DNA of 64,000 nt. Origin: Callaeas wilsoni (lineage: Eukaryota; Chordata; Aves; Passeriformes; Callaeidae). Position numbers and translations under genes: made by a program. The stretch spans positions 53,843 through 117,842 of the forward strand of contig VWPU01002146.1 in assembly GCA_013398955.1 (NCBI GenBank), given 5' to 3'. Under the pieces are notes generated by a model. It saw nothing but the letters and a program-made list of their open reading frames with translations. It ran no database searches and had not been told where the DNA came from. Below, piece after piece: positions 52,321 to 64,000 of the stretch (position 1 is its first letter; every line of letters starts with the position of its first letter).

Positions 52321-52610
52321 TATAAATAGCTTGTGAGTGAGGAGCACGGGGCTGCATATGCTGGTGATGACTGCTGGCACTTCTCAGCTTCCTAGGGAGC
52401 GGTGATGCGAGGGATGGAAGCTCGAGAGTCGCCTGCAGACAGGTGTGCAAGGACAGACCGCCAGCACCACGGTGGCTTCGGCCGCAGCAGCCTGCGAGTC
52501 CCGAGTGAGTGCCGGCAGGGTCCCGAGTGAGTGCCAGCAGGGACCGAGTGCCTCTGCGGAGGCTGTGCTGCAGACAGTGCTTATCTCCACGCTGTCAGGT
52601 GAACGCTGCC
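52321..52610 (+). promoter_or_regulatory. Candidate promoter: TATA box followed by small CpG cluster
   Basis: TATAAATAG at 52321-52329 is a strong TATA match on the + strand. From about 52398 to 52604 there are roughly 16 CpG dinucleotides, far denser than in the flanking AT-rich DNA. The site is about 1.0-1.3 kb upstream of the RGS1 start and points away from it. No convincing coding exon follows: the first ATG opens a frame of about 15 codons. It may be a divergent non-coding promoter, an enhancer or merely a CpG-rich patch. Confidence 0.35.
52498..52552. repeat. 22-bp GC-rich tandem repeat, about 2.5 copies
   Basis: GTCCCGAGTGAGTGCCGGCA is repeated with one base change (GCC A GCA) at a 22-bp period, followed by a partial third copy GACCGAGTGCC. 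It lies within a CpG-dense segment upstream of RGS1. Confidence 0.85.
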
Positions 52611-53310
52611 CTTTGGGCAGGGACAGAGGCATTTGGTGACTGCTCTTGCCTCCTGAGCAAGGCTCGAAAGGAAGGAAGAGATGTTATCAGTGTTTCGTTG
52701 TTACATTTGTTTTCATATCTAACCTGCTGGCTTTCGACATCCTGCCCCCCGCAGCGTCTCACTGTGTTCCCTCACAGCTGGGAGCTGTCCTCGGTGGGAG
52801 GTTCCATTGCTGGGAAGGTCAGAGAGATGCTGCATCCAAACCCTTCTCAGAGGAGGGCAACAAAAGGGTAAAAAGCAACAGGGAAAACCATTTTCCATCT
52901 CCTAGAGCTCCGTAGCCTCAGGGTAAAAGTGGGGCCATATCTTGGACTTATAGCAGCTGGTAACTATAAATAATCCACCAGTGAAGTTCTGTGACTGTGA
53001 GGGACAGTGTTGATTCCTTGAAGAATAGGATGGTTTGCTTTTTTGTACCTGTTATCAGTGATGGGCTGTTGACAGCTCATTTACAAGGTGAGGAATGTCT
53101 TTTCCCCACTTAAAATGAAATTACTGTCTTTACCTTTGGGATTTGTTAGACATATCAATGCACGTAACAGGTGTTGAGTCAGACCTTCCTCTAGAAAGGA
53201 ATTCTCATGCTACCGAGTCTCATTGTACTTCACCTTCCTGCAATAAATATTCTCTTGAGTAAAGAAAAAATAGCATTCTTGTCATTTACATCAGGGTAAT
53301 GCTGCTGTCC

Positions 53311-53392
53311 CACAGCATTTGAATTTCTTTCTAGGTCACACAATATTTGAATTGTTTTCCAGGTCACACAATATTTGAATTGCATTCCAGGT
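53311..53392. repeat. 28-bp tandem repeat, about three copies
   Basis: Two near-identical 28-bp units (CACACAATATTTGAATTG followed by TTTTCCAGGT or CATTCCAGGT) follow a more diverged unit beginning CACAGCATTTGAATTT. The clean period shows local tandem duplication. It lies 2 kb upstream of RGS1. Confidence 0.85.
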
Positions 53393-54439
53393 GCTTTATT
53401 TGGTGGAGGAGATCAGTGGTGTTAGTATGGGATGACTTGTTGCTTACAGAGGTACCGTACCACTGGACCCAAGGGGAGGTGGTAACCTTTGCTTTTGGGA
53501 TCTTGATGCTACTAGACTCGAATACAGCCAAAGTGAAGTAGGAGTAGGTGGAATACTATACTGTGGATCAGGAAAAAGTTGTGCCTACCAAGCAGACTGC
53601 CTGGAATCAGCTGATGTTCTTATGTTCTGCTGTTCTCATATCCTGAATTAATAATGCTCTTAACGCACTGAGGAGTCCTCTCCAATATTCCACACCACTA
53701 AAACCCAGTCTCTGCATTACTGCTGGTGCTCTTTATCCCTGGGCAAAAAAAAAATCAGTGCTACCTCTGTGGTTCACCCTAAGCCAGGTCTATTTGTCAG
53801 CTGGTGTAAAGATCCATGTGAGACTAGCAAACATGGAAAGAAGACTGGGAGTTGTGTGTGTCTGATTTGGAGAAGGGATGGACTGTGGGTATCTAGGAAG
53901 AAGTTTGGCACATAAACTCCTAGCTTATGGTCACAGGAAGTGTAAAGACAACGTAAAGCACCAATATCCTCCTTCCTGTAACTCTGCAAAACCAAAGCCT
54001 ACTGCGTTCAGTAGCAGACATGTCAATGTGGGACTATGGTTATCAGTCCCTTCTTTCCCCCACTGTGGACAAATTCTTTCTTCCTCTGAGTGCCTCTGAT
54101 CTTCAGGGCATCCTTTTTGTTCTCAGTGGAATATTTCACTGACTCTGATTCCCTCTTTCTGTGCAAGCCTACTCATCTTTAAGGTTTGACTTGCTGAGCC
54201 CAGTGCAAGTTTCCGAATCTCAACAATGGGAAAAACTCTGTACGAGACTTAGGTATGTGTACAACTGAAGTGAGAGGGGAAAGAGGAACTCTAAGATTCA
54301 TAGGGCTGACAAGAAATTTTTTTTATTGCTTGAGCAACATTTTTTTTCTACAGACCACAGAAAACCGGGGAGACACCTGCATGGAATTTCCTAAGTTAAA
54401 AATACTTTCCTAACTTTGACTTTGGTTATTGTAAGGGAT

Positions 54440-54514
54440 TCTGCTTTATGAAGGAGTTGGACTAGGTCCCACAGGTGGATTAGATGTTGGTTCTCTGCAG
54501 TTTTCATGATTCTG
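54440..54514 (+). mobile_element. Degenerate CR1-like 3' tail
   Basis: AAGGAGTTGGACTAGGTCCC and a later TTTTCATGATTCTG resemble the end of CR1, but the middle has drifted. It is short and diverged, so the assignment is tentative. Confidence 0.5.
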
Positions 54515-57500
54515 TTTTCCTGAATAGTCTGACTTGATGTTTCTAGTGTCAAAAGTGCTACTTATTTCCAACTTTCAGCTTTAAAAATACAGTGCTTCAA
54601 ACCCATATACATTCATCCTTATTCAGGGTCACTGTCCTTTTTTCCTGTAGATAGAAATGTCTGGTGGGATTTTACATGATACCATGAGGAATATCCATGT
54701 CCTGACCCAGCAAAAAGATTTTCATATAACTTCTTCCCTCCTAATTTTCTGAATTTCTTTCAGTTTCATCATGGGATGGTTGGTAACAGACCTGCCTTTT
54801 TCATCTCCCACAACCTTAATCTACCTATATAACACTTTTTTCTATTTTGTGCATGATGGCCAATTGCTGCTTGAAATACTTTTGTTGCTTAATAACTATT
54901 TTCTTTTCTTATTATTACAGGAAATTGCAAAAAAATATATTTTAAGCATTACAGTTTTAGGGCTTATTAGAATAATCCCATTATTTGATACAAAACCCTC
55001 TTTGTCTTAAGATTGACATTTTCTTAGTTCATTCTGTCCAGTCAAAGGACAGAGGAAAACTTTTTGCAGAAACAGCAGCATAATTGTCACCAGCTGGTTT
55101 CTACTCTTTTCCAGCTCTCTTGTAGGTTTGTGATGAGTAATTCATCCAATTTTATGTGCACAGAAGATGCTTTCAACCTGTTTGCATGCATCGTTTTCTA
55201 TTCTTTCTGGTGACCACCTGGTAGAGTGTAGGAGAAAAAAATGTGAGAAAATTTCCAAGGTTACGACACTGGACAAGTTTAGTTAAAGCAAAGAGGAGGA
55301 AAAGTTCTGTGAACTCCAAGTCCCATTTGCTGGTCAAAATTATTTCAAGCTTCTCCTTCTGACTTCTTCTTTTTTGTTTCTTTTTGGTCCCTCTTGTCTG
55401 GCCTTACCCTCACTTAATTCTCCATTTCAGCCCTGCTTTGTTTCTGACTGTTCTGTTTTGGCTTAGGCAAGTTGTTGTCTTCCACGTGTGGCCGATTTTC
55501 AGCTTTGCTGCACTCTTGCTGTTGAGCATAAACTTCCCTGGAGTTAATCTGGCCACGTCTGTGCTGAGCTGGAGGGCCCAGTCAGACAGTGCTGCCCACC
55601 GCAGAGCTCCCCTTGCCCGTCACATAGCTGAGCATTAGCTTGGCTGTGAAAACAAGTGATTTCTTTGAAATGCGTCTGTCTTTCAGGTGACCTAAAGAAA
55701 TCAACTACTGATAATCCATCTCTCTAGCACTTAAGGGAAATAGAAACTAGTTTCTGTGGGAGAGGAAATAGTGTGCATGAAAAAAAAAAAGGGCGGTGGG
55801 TGCTTTTGAGCTGCAGTGATACTGTTTTGAAACGTTAACATTTTGTCTCATATTATGTAGTCAGTCCATAACAGAGTAGTGGTAGCCATTATAAATTATT
55901 TCTAGAATTAATTTCTGCTACAAGCAAAAGTTTTCTGGAAAGAAATCGTGAAGCCATCAAGATGAAAATCTTGCTACTGCTTTTAATGATCTCGTTTTTG
56001 GTGTTGGACTAATTTAATGGAGAATTGGGGTTTTTGGAGGGCTATTTGTTTTGTTTCAAAGTTGAGATGTTCTCCATGTTAGCTTTCATTCCGGATTAGT
56101 GAAAATGAGTTCTAATTTTGCAACCAGTAAGGCATGAGTAGGTCTGAATGGCATCAGACTCCTCAAAATACAGGAGGAGTTCTAGATTTGAAAGATAAGT
56201 GGAGCCTAACGCCAGCCTGCATCAAAGCTGAACTTTGAGCAGTGATCTACCACTTGAGGAAGTCCTGTGGCATTGGGTCTATGCGAGATGTGGCTCTGAA
56301 GGACAAGGGACCAGAGCTTTCCTGAAATCTCTTTTAGCTCTTTCACTTCCTCACTATAAAACGGCAACGCAGAAACATTCCTGCAAAATTCCAGTTCAGC
56401 CCAAAACTGTGCTGTCTCTCTGAAGTATCTGCAGAATGCTTTTAGGGGATTTTTTTTGTTTTTTTGGGTTTGCCCTAGCTTCCGAGGGAACCTTGTGGAG
56501 TTTTGGGGGTTTTTCTGTGCTGTAGCAGTGAAGAAGAAACCTGGTAGGAGCTCTTGAAGTCACTGTGGAGAGCACACAAGTGATGTTTTCCCTGTTCTTA
56601 TGAATCATATGGGGATTAAAACACAGTCTAGTCCCTACACCCATTCTTGTAGGCCTACTGGCTCTGTAAAGAGATGATAACTGGTCTTTCCTTTGTCTGT
56701 CTCAATCCCTAAATGCCTCCATGGGTGTTGTGCTCTCAGCTTTTGTGGCTTTGTGTCCCTAACCTCTCTGACTGCTTCATGTGGCTGTTGTAAGTCACCA
56801 TTACCTACTGGAAACCTTTGATTTGAAACTTTGCTGAATGAAAGTTGTTCTTATGGTTACTATTTTCTCTACAGTATCTTTTCAAACTTTCATGACTTAA
56901 CTTTAGAGAAAAATATTATCAGTATTTTATGATAAATGTTGTTGGCATTAGGGGTTGTGTTTGTATGATAGTGCAAGGAATTAGATGTGTATTTCCTCAC
57001 TACACTGAAGCACATTTCACTGACGTGCAATCCAGTAACTCCGTCTTTCTTATGACCATTTCTTAATTAGAGTGTAATAAGCTTATACAGTTTATCAGAA
57101 ACTTGATCCTTTTCTTTCTGGGGCTTTCCATCAGAAATAAATTACCTGTTGAATTTCTGTGAAATGAAGGGACTTTTGGTTCTCAGCCAGACTCGCTGAC
57201 ACTTGGATGAAGAAGAAGAAAAAAAAAAAAGAGGAGAAAAAAATGCAGTACAGTGAGCTCTGGGTGCTGATGGTGATGCTTCCTGTACCTGCTGTTGTGT
57301 AGAGCAGGAAGCGTTCAGCGCTCACCAGCTGGGAAATGCACACATTTCTCATTACCTCCTCACATTTTCATGAGTCCCACACAGCACTGAACCAGCACCT
57401 TGTTTCTCGTGTGTTATCAAGCAAAAGAGTGAGAGCAGGACCTGAGGCACTGGGGTGTGAAACAGAGTTTGCTGAGTTTCCCCGTCTGCACGGAAATGTG

Positions 57501-58011
57501 ATATATGAGCACAATACAGGCTTAGCTTTCAAAGCTTGAAGGCTTCAGCTTCATCTGAATCTTAATGGAGAAAAATAAGATGCTTTTTCTCTCTTAGAAA
57601 TGGTAAAATTCTGTATCCTTCAGTATTATAATAACAAACAGTTTGATTGAACGCAGCAAGCTAAAACTCGTGGTATCCAGTTTAAAAATGTTTCTAAGAA
57701 CTTTTAAGCAGGAGAAATATTACTGAAGACTTTAGTGGAGTTCTGCTGATAAAAACTTCTCTGAAGAATTGCACTTTTAAGTGTCTGTTTTATACTTGGT
57801 GTTATAAATTTCCTGATTGAATTTTCACTTCAGTACCAGCCCAGATACAGCTCTCTTTGACCAACAAAACCCTCACAAGGATGGGTTCATCCAAAGATTG
57901 CCTTGTTACTGGAAACCATTCCAGGCACAAGGAGGATCTGTCCTGACACTCTGAAAAACAAGGAGATATATCAGGAGACTGCCTTTGCTAAGCAAGGAAC
58001 AGTACTCAGAT

Positions 58012-58112
58012 TAAAAAAACCCAACCCAAACAAAACAAAAACAAACAAACAAAAACCCACAAAAACCCCCCAAAAACAAAACACCAAAACACCAACCAAA
58101 AAACCCAACAGA
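58012..58112. repeat. A/C-rich low-complexity tract
   Basis: About 100 bp almost entirely A and C (runs such as AAACAAACAAACAAAAACCC). The 76-codon Lys/Pro/Thr/Asn frame through it and its antisense Phe/Leu/Val/Trp frame are composition artefacts. It immediately precedes a CR1 tail. Confidence 0.85.
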
Positions 58113-58124
58113 AGGAAAATAGAA

Positions 58125-58365
58125 GGGAATTAGAAGCATTGTCCAGATTGCGGATATACGGAAAATCACCTTCCACCTTCAGGGCAGTGGGGCAGGCAGC
58201 CTGCAGGGCTGGGTCACCTCCATCCTTGAAGATTTTCCAGACCAGACTTAATAAAGCTATGAGCAATATGGTCTTAGCTTATAGCTGATCCTACTTAAAG
58301 CAGGGGGTTGGACGAGAAACATCCTCAGTTTGTTCCCGACATGATTTATCCTGAGATTCTGTGTA
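58125..58365 (+). mobile_element. CR1 LINE fragment, 3' end
   Basis: Contains the degenerate CR1 3' signature. ATAAAGCTATGAGCAATATG corresponds to the common 'ataaagccctgagcaacctg'. Next come TCTTAGCTTATAGCTGATCC, GCAGGGGGTTGGACGAG and an end in GAGATTCTGTG, equivalent to the usual ATTCTATGATTCTG terminal repeats. It is 5'-truncated and diverged, as most CR1 copies are, and has no coding capacity. The 5' border is approximate. Confidence 0.8.
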
Positions 58366-58929
58366 TAACTAATGAATAATGGCTGGAATATAGAAATCCA
58401 ATTCAGTTAGAAGAGAACTACTTGGGAAAGAATGGTAATTGTAGAAATTAATACAGCTTTCCAACTTGACTTTTCTCAATGAGAACTACACACTGGAAGT
58501 ACATCATTCAAATCACCATTTTTTCCATCTCTCTCTGAAAATACTTGCCTGGTATATAGGTGAAGTAGCAGAAAGTTACTTCAAGAAATGGGAAAATTGA
58601 AGATAGCTATGAGGTCTGAATTTAAATCTATAAAGATTTAAAATCTACATGTTTTCTGTGCTGATCTCTGAGAACCAGCTCTTCTTGTGATGAACCAGGA
58701 AAGGAAGAGAGTTTAGTTGTATTTCCTGTCCTTTACTTTGAATCTCATCTGCTGTCTAATTTCAGTTCTCAGGAGTTAAAATGTTTGCAACAGAAAGACT
58801 TGAATTTCCTTACATTGATCATATTTGCAGTTTTCTGTTACGTCACAGGGACAGAGCCCATCCATCCTATTGACCAGCCTCCCTCCCTCTCATGGGACTG
58901 GCACTTGGCACACCCTGAACCACTGGAGC

Positions 58930-59068
58930 ATCTGGAAACGCTGGAGCTCAGGCTGGACAGGGCTCTGAGGTACCTGCTCTGGTTGAAGGTGTCCCCGCTT
59001 ATGGCAGGGAGCTGGACTAGGTGGCCTTCTGAGGCTCCTTCCAGCCCAAACCACGTCAGGATTCTGTG
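58930..59068 (+). mobile_element. CR1 LINE fragment, 3' end (second copy)
   Basis: GGACAGGGCTCTGAGGTACC, CTGGTTGAAGGTGTCC, TATGGCAGGGAGCTGGACTA and GGCTCCTTCCAGCCCAAACC, then a terminal GGATTCTGTG, are classic CR1 3' UTR phrases. It is better preserved than the copy 600 bp upstream and of a different subfamily pattern. The ORFs overlapping it (112-152 codons) are accidental. Confidence 0.85.
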
Positions 59069-62000
59069 CAGTGCCTGCACTGGACTGGCTGCTGCTGGTG
59101 AGCTGCTGGCACCACTGGGCGTGCGGGGAATTCCAGCAGCTGGTGATCGTTCCTGGGAAGAATGGGGGCTTTTTATTGAGATGCAAGTCTGCTGTAGTTC
59201 TTTGAAAACTATTCTCCTCCTGGATCATACACCATTTAGTTAAAGGCAGTTATTTGTAAGAAGCAAGTGGGTTCATATTTGACAAGACAAGCATTTCTGA
59301 ACGTAGTCACTCATGTCACTGGTGCCTGGGCTTGGCACCTGTGTTCAAGCGTGCATGAATGCTTGACAAAGCCTTTGCTGTCTGAATTTGATTAAGAACA
59401 GCCTGATCCTTCACATACCTTCTCCTGGCAGAGTTAGGAACAGAGTTTATGTACGTGCCCACAGTTCTGCTAAAATGAATATATGCCTCCTTGTGTCCCT
59501 GCATATCTGTCATATCCTCTCTAAAGAACGTGGGAAATTACTCTGCTCTAATTTACATCTAAATTACAGGACGTGGGTCCTTGTCATTCAGAACCACTGC
59601 TCATTTCCTCGTTAATTATCTATCTGGAAGCCCGCAGACCTTGGCTGACAAGAGTACTGAACATAACCTTTGTGCAAAAGAGGAGTTGTCATATCCTCAG
59701 AATGGATTTTCCTAATACGTGTCATTATGGAAAACCAAACTCCTGTGTCCCACCAGTTCCCTACCTGTGGTGAAAACTCCTTATTTCAGCTGTGTTTCTG
59801 TGACCTCCACAGACAATTAAAACTGCCATTCCTGCAGTGTGGGCTGCCAGGTTTGGAATTCCCCGTTGACTGTGTGCTGTACATGTCAGTAAACCAGGTG
59901 AGCTTTGATAGATGCAGCCACTTCCCTTTAATTTTGAAATTAATTTGAAGATGAACACAAAAAAAATCCAGCGTGCAAAGCAAGATAACCAAATCTGGAG
60001 GGAAGGTTTTGTATGAGCAGCAGGAAATGGAAACCACTGAGTTTCATGACAATAATAGTTCTGCTCTTAACTGCTGAGCTTTCTTGTGCTGCTCTGAGTT
60101 ACTCTGAAAGAGTCACCAAACATTGATGTATGTGTTCATGGGGCCTGGAAAGCACAGGCTAACAATCCTTTATAGAGATACCTGTTCCGCTGCCTGGCAC
60201 TGGCCAGGCAAGTGCTGAAAGGAAGCAAAAAACGACTTTGAAAAATATTTTTCTATTTTTAAGAGTGTAGATATTTGTAGAAACGTGTGGGTATTGACAT
60301 GTGTATATGGAACTTGACATTATCTCCAACATCTTTAACTGTAATATTAGAATGGCTCTTCTCTTTCCACATGTGATACATAACACCAGAATGCTTGCAG
60401 CAGATCTGATGAATCAATTCCTGTTAGGAAATATCTGTAGATATTTACATGTGTTTTATCAATAGTGTTACTTAAAAGCCACTTTCTAACATCCAAGTCA
60501 CCAAGTTTCCTCTCAAATACAGTTTATTCTTGGTTTTCATTTACACCATGTCATGTTTAACACTGCAGCACACTGTGTTCAGTGACAGAAGGACAAAACC
60601 TGTTGGTGTTAGAAAATAAAATATAATGAAATTATTATTGTTCTGTATAGAAACACAGATGTAATTTTCTTAGAATTGTTTAGAATTTGATTGCACCCTT
60701 CAGGTTTACCATGAACTCACATAATGTAGGAACGGCCACAGCAAGTGAAGGAAAGGGAAGGTGACTTAGGTTTTCTGGGTGTTACATTCTCATTTTCACA
60801 CATGTTAATGCTTTTGAAGTCCTAATGCTCACTGTATTTGGTTGGGTTTTCTTTAAACGGAAGAATAGTAGCCCCAGCCTTTTACTCTTAATGAAAAATC
60901 AAGTTGGGTAATGGTGCAGTTTGAATTAAAATCAGGGGAGCTGGGCTGATCTCTGCCAAATTTCCCCCTTAACTGTAATGTAAGAGACACTTACCTCAGC
61001 TTGGAAGCTCTTTCTTTTTAGTTGTCCCTTCCTTCCTCTCACTGCTGTTACTCAAACAGAGGAAACTCAAATCTACAGTGCATTTTTTTGCTCTGTTAAT
61101 ATTTGTGTGGGAAAGATGTGTTCTAGACTTTTTTAATATACAGGTTGGGATCTATGTCCAAAATAAGTAAGGACAACAACAATTCAGCAAATAGGAAAGT
61201 TCTCTTCTGAAGTGAATAATAAATCAGACTTCACTTGCCCTGGGACACAGATAAATAGTGGAAAATTAATTATAAAATTTCTCCTATCAATGCAAAATGG
61301 ACTTTACCTGCTTTATGTTTGTTGTCTTCTAGTGAATTGGAGTGCCCTGCCACTTATTTTTTCATGTAGCAACCAGTTAGGAATTATTAGCTTATTTCCA
61401 ATGGAATAAATTTTCCTGTGGTAATGTTTTTGTTTGGTTACACTTTGCTTAGAGTCTTGCCTGTGGCAGCTTCCCCCTCACATAAACAAATATTGCTGCT
61501 TGGAAAATGACAAAATAAGGATGTTTTATGACTACTGGGTAGGGATGAAATGTATAAAATTACATTCTGCATGACAGGGCCTCTCTAACTTTGACCCTCC
61601 ACGACAGTATGAGCAGAATACACTAAACAGAAAGCTACAATGAACCTTGATAAGCATTTAAAACATCATTTCTGTGTTCTCATGGCTCATGCAAATAACC
61701 CTGTAGAGCCAGGTCATAACAAAAGAGACAACACTGACTTGCGTCATTTGAAGCTCAGAATACTGTCTGCATATTGTTCTCTTTTTGTAACTTGCTTTGT
61801 CTGCTGTTGTAGCAAGTTTTGTATTTTACAAGCCAACCTCTTTTTGACTTCTCTTACGTTCATTGAATAACCAGCACCACTTTCACTTGTCATCTGGTTT
61901 AGTCTCTCTGAGGGTTGCTATGGCACGTTCTAAATATTAGGGAACTGCGGAATTGCAGAGCCCGAGGCTCCAGGTGGTTTCCAGTCACAGAGCAAAGCAA

Positions 62001-63947
62001 TTGGAAAAATATGATCCCTGTACCCAAGAGACTAAAACAGGCCTCAGAACACCACAACACATGGAACACGCATTTTATGAGGCTTATGGTTCACAGTGCA
62101 ATGAGGTTGCTGTTTAGCTGACTTGCCAGCTGACAGGCTCAGGTCAAGACCAGACAAATTTTCAGACTGTTCTGCATGCAGAATGCAATTTCTGTGTATT
62201 TTGCTTTCTTGCTTTCAGTGGCTCGTACTGACACCTGTTTCCTTTTTGCCTACCTTGTGTTATACCTTGGACTCTTAAAGAAGCAGGGATTTCTTGCCTG
62301 ATTTCCCAGTACTGTATATGCTGCTGGCATTTTCAAGAAACAAAGTGAGGGCTGATGTGAAGACAAAGAAGCATAATTGCCTAAAAACTGTATATTTTTA
62401 TGTATCACCTTGGACCTGTAGCTTATCTGGATTCTTTTCCCCTTAGATCAACTTTTGCTTTTCATTCTGTTCTTTCTATGAAGCATCTCTTCAGTGCTCG
62501 AGGCCATGCAGCTCAGCCTCTCTCTCTGGCAGTGCTGCACGTGAATGTCAAGGTGCTGGCAGTGTGCAGAAGGGCTGTGGGGGAGGTAAGGGCAAGAGAG
62601 ACTGAGACAGTGCAGCTGGTAAGAAAGAAAAAAGCAAAGGATTGAAAGAGCAAGAGGGCACTTTTCCCATAAAATCTGCTACTGAGCTGTGCAATGGGTC
62701 CTGACCTTGTACTTTCTCAAGGCAATAATAATAATCAAAAAAAAGCTGTCACATTGATTTTTCTCCCTAAATTTGGTACTAGAGTTCATCTTGAAGCTTC
62801 ATGTTTCACGAAAATAGCAACAAAAGCTCGATACTGTCCCAAATGCAAAGGGTGCCAAGGGTGTGTGGAGCGAGGTTTTTTAGGATATGTAAAACACCCC
62901 TCAGTTTTAAACTCCTCAGTCTCCTGAGCACAGCAGGAGCTCTCCTTACCAACCACTGGCTCCAGGAGTGATAGGAAAAGCCCAGCCTGCAGAAAGCTGC
63001 TTGTTCCAAAGTTCCTGCGAGAGCTCTGAGGCACTCCTCTGGTGCTTGACTCTCAGAAACACCTGGAGCAGCTGCAGCCACCAGAGCATCAGAGCTGCTC
63101 TCCCCAGGGGCTGGCAAAAGGAAACCGCTTCACAATGAGTGTTTTTCCTCTGTCTGGGCAATGTTTATCAGCTTTTCTTAAAGGCAGCTGATTTCATTGC
63201 TGCAGTGGCTGGCAAGACGTGGGAGGGAGGGCATGCCTGAGACTTAGGACTAACCCACGGCCAGGATTCTTTGGAATAAACTTGAGAATCTGTCACATAC
63301 ACAAAGCACCTGTCTAGCAGTGTCACATTCCCCTTCTTTACTTCCTTCTACAGAAATGAGTCTGCCTGCCTTTGGTGGGATCTCTGCTGAGTATTCTTTT
63401 GGTGCACAATATATTGCAGAGGAGGAAGTTTTATGCCGCATTCACAGAACTGTAGGATGCTCTGTAATTTCAAATAAGTGACTGTTGTGAGCTTACCCTG
63501 ACAGTGAAAAGAACTGATCTTATTTCAAAGACAGATGAAAAGATCTTTAGGAAATCTGTGATACTGCTGGAGTAGCATTAGGAAGTTTATTCATTATTCT
63601 TAGTAGACAGACTTGGAGTTTTCCAGTGTATTTAATTAAAAAACTCTAATTTAAAAACAATACTTGAGTTGCACCTATATTAATGAGAAAACTCTCTCAA
63701 CATAATTTGAGATAAATTTTCTGGTTCATTATCAAAAATCCAGCTCACTAATTCCCTAATCACTGTTGAATCTGGCTAATGGTGGTTCTTCCCTTAAAAA
63801 TCAGCAATTTGGAGTAAATACCATGCAAGCATTCTTATTTGAACCTGCTATCCAGGCCATTTGCCATGAGTATAATTCATCTAACACAGAGTTCTGGTTA
63901 GTTGTTGGCTATTTATATAGAGGTACATTCTACATAATAGAGACTTT

Positions 63948-63992
63948 CCCCCCCCTCCCCCCGAAGTTTTACTCAAAACCCCCCCTCCCCCC
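63948..63992. repeat. C-rich block with duplicated C7-8 T C6 motif
   Basis: Four C runs (8, 6, 7 and 6 bases) in two near-identical CCCCCCCTCCCCCC motifs separated by 16 bases. The minus strand therefore has four runs of at least six G, which fits a G-quadruplex. Confidence 0.85.
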
Positions 63993-64000
63993 AGCACCAA

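Larger units (their letters stand above)
51421..63947. other. Region upstream of RGS1
   Basis: About 12.5 kb without a supported coding exon. It contains T/G-rich sequence at 52.2-52.3 kb, the TATA/CpG segment at 52.3-52.6 kb, the 28-bp minisatellite at 53.3 kb, three CR1 tails (54.4, 58.1 and 58.9 kb) and an A/C-rich tract. RGS21 and RGS18, expected further on by synteny, have no recognisable exon here. Confidence 0.65.

Noticed and set aside
58785..59243. A 152-codon + ORF and a 112-codon minus ORF
   Set aside because: Most of each runs through the CR1 3' UTR, which is non-coding.

Overview
The window is about 64 kb of vertebrate nuclear DNA, AT-rich and mostly non-coding, and most likely from a bird. 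The evidence is the 3' tails of CR1 LINEs on the + strand near 58.3 and 59.0 kb (with weaker copies elsewhere), compact introns with GT-AG boundaries, and two R4-family RGS genes in the RGS1-RGS13 order known from the amniote RGS18-RGS21-RGS1-RGS13-RGS2 cluster. CR1 also occurs in reptiles, so the call is 'sauropsid, probably avian'; the species cannot be read from the sequence.

Two protein-coding genes are supported, both on the minus strand. RGS1 (51225 down to 48398) is complete: five coding exons of 104, 84, 62, 164 and 186 nt give 199 residues, with a TATA-like box, a plausible initiator, an NF-kB-type site, an upstream in-frame stop that fixes the start, and a candidate poly(A) signal near 47.75 kb. 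RGS13 (about 34401 down to 30525) lies 13 kb downstream in the same orientation. Its RGS box is intact on three well-supported exons (34228-34289, 32735-32901, 30525-30722), preceded by a small candidate exon at 34400-34445. If that exon is right, the start codon spans the splice junction and the protein is 142 residues, lacking the N-terminal segment of mammalian RGS13. Both genes would encode GTPase-activating proteins that switch off Gi/Gq-type G alpha subunits, typically downstream of chemokine receptors in lymphocytes.

Layout: 1-30.3 kb is intergenic DNA downstream of RGS13 (towards the expected RGS2 side) with simple repeats, one CR1-like fragment and no supported gene. 30.3-34.4 kb is RGS13. 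34.4-47.7 kb is the RGS13-RGS1 interval, where untranslated 5' exons of RGS13 may lie but none could be pinned down. 47.7-51.3 kb is RGS1 and 51.3-51.4 kb its promoter. 51.4-64 kb is upstream DNA (towards the expected RGS21/RGS18 side) with a small CpG cluster next to a + strand TATA box at 52.3-52.6 kb, two minisatellites, three CR1 tails and a C-rich block at the window end.

No CRISPR array, rRNA, tRNA, intact transposon or unprecedented system was seen. The points most worth following up are the RGS13 start-codon arrangement and the possible divergent promoter upstream of RGS1.
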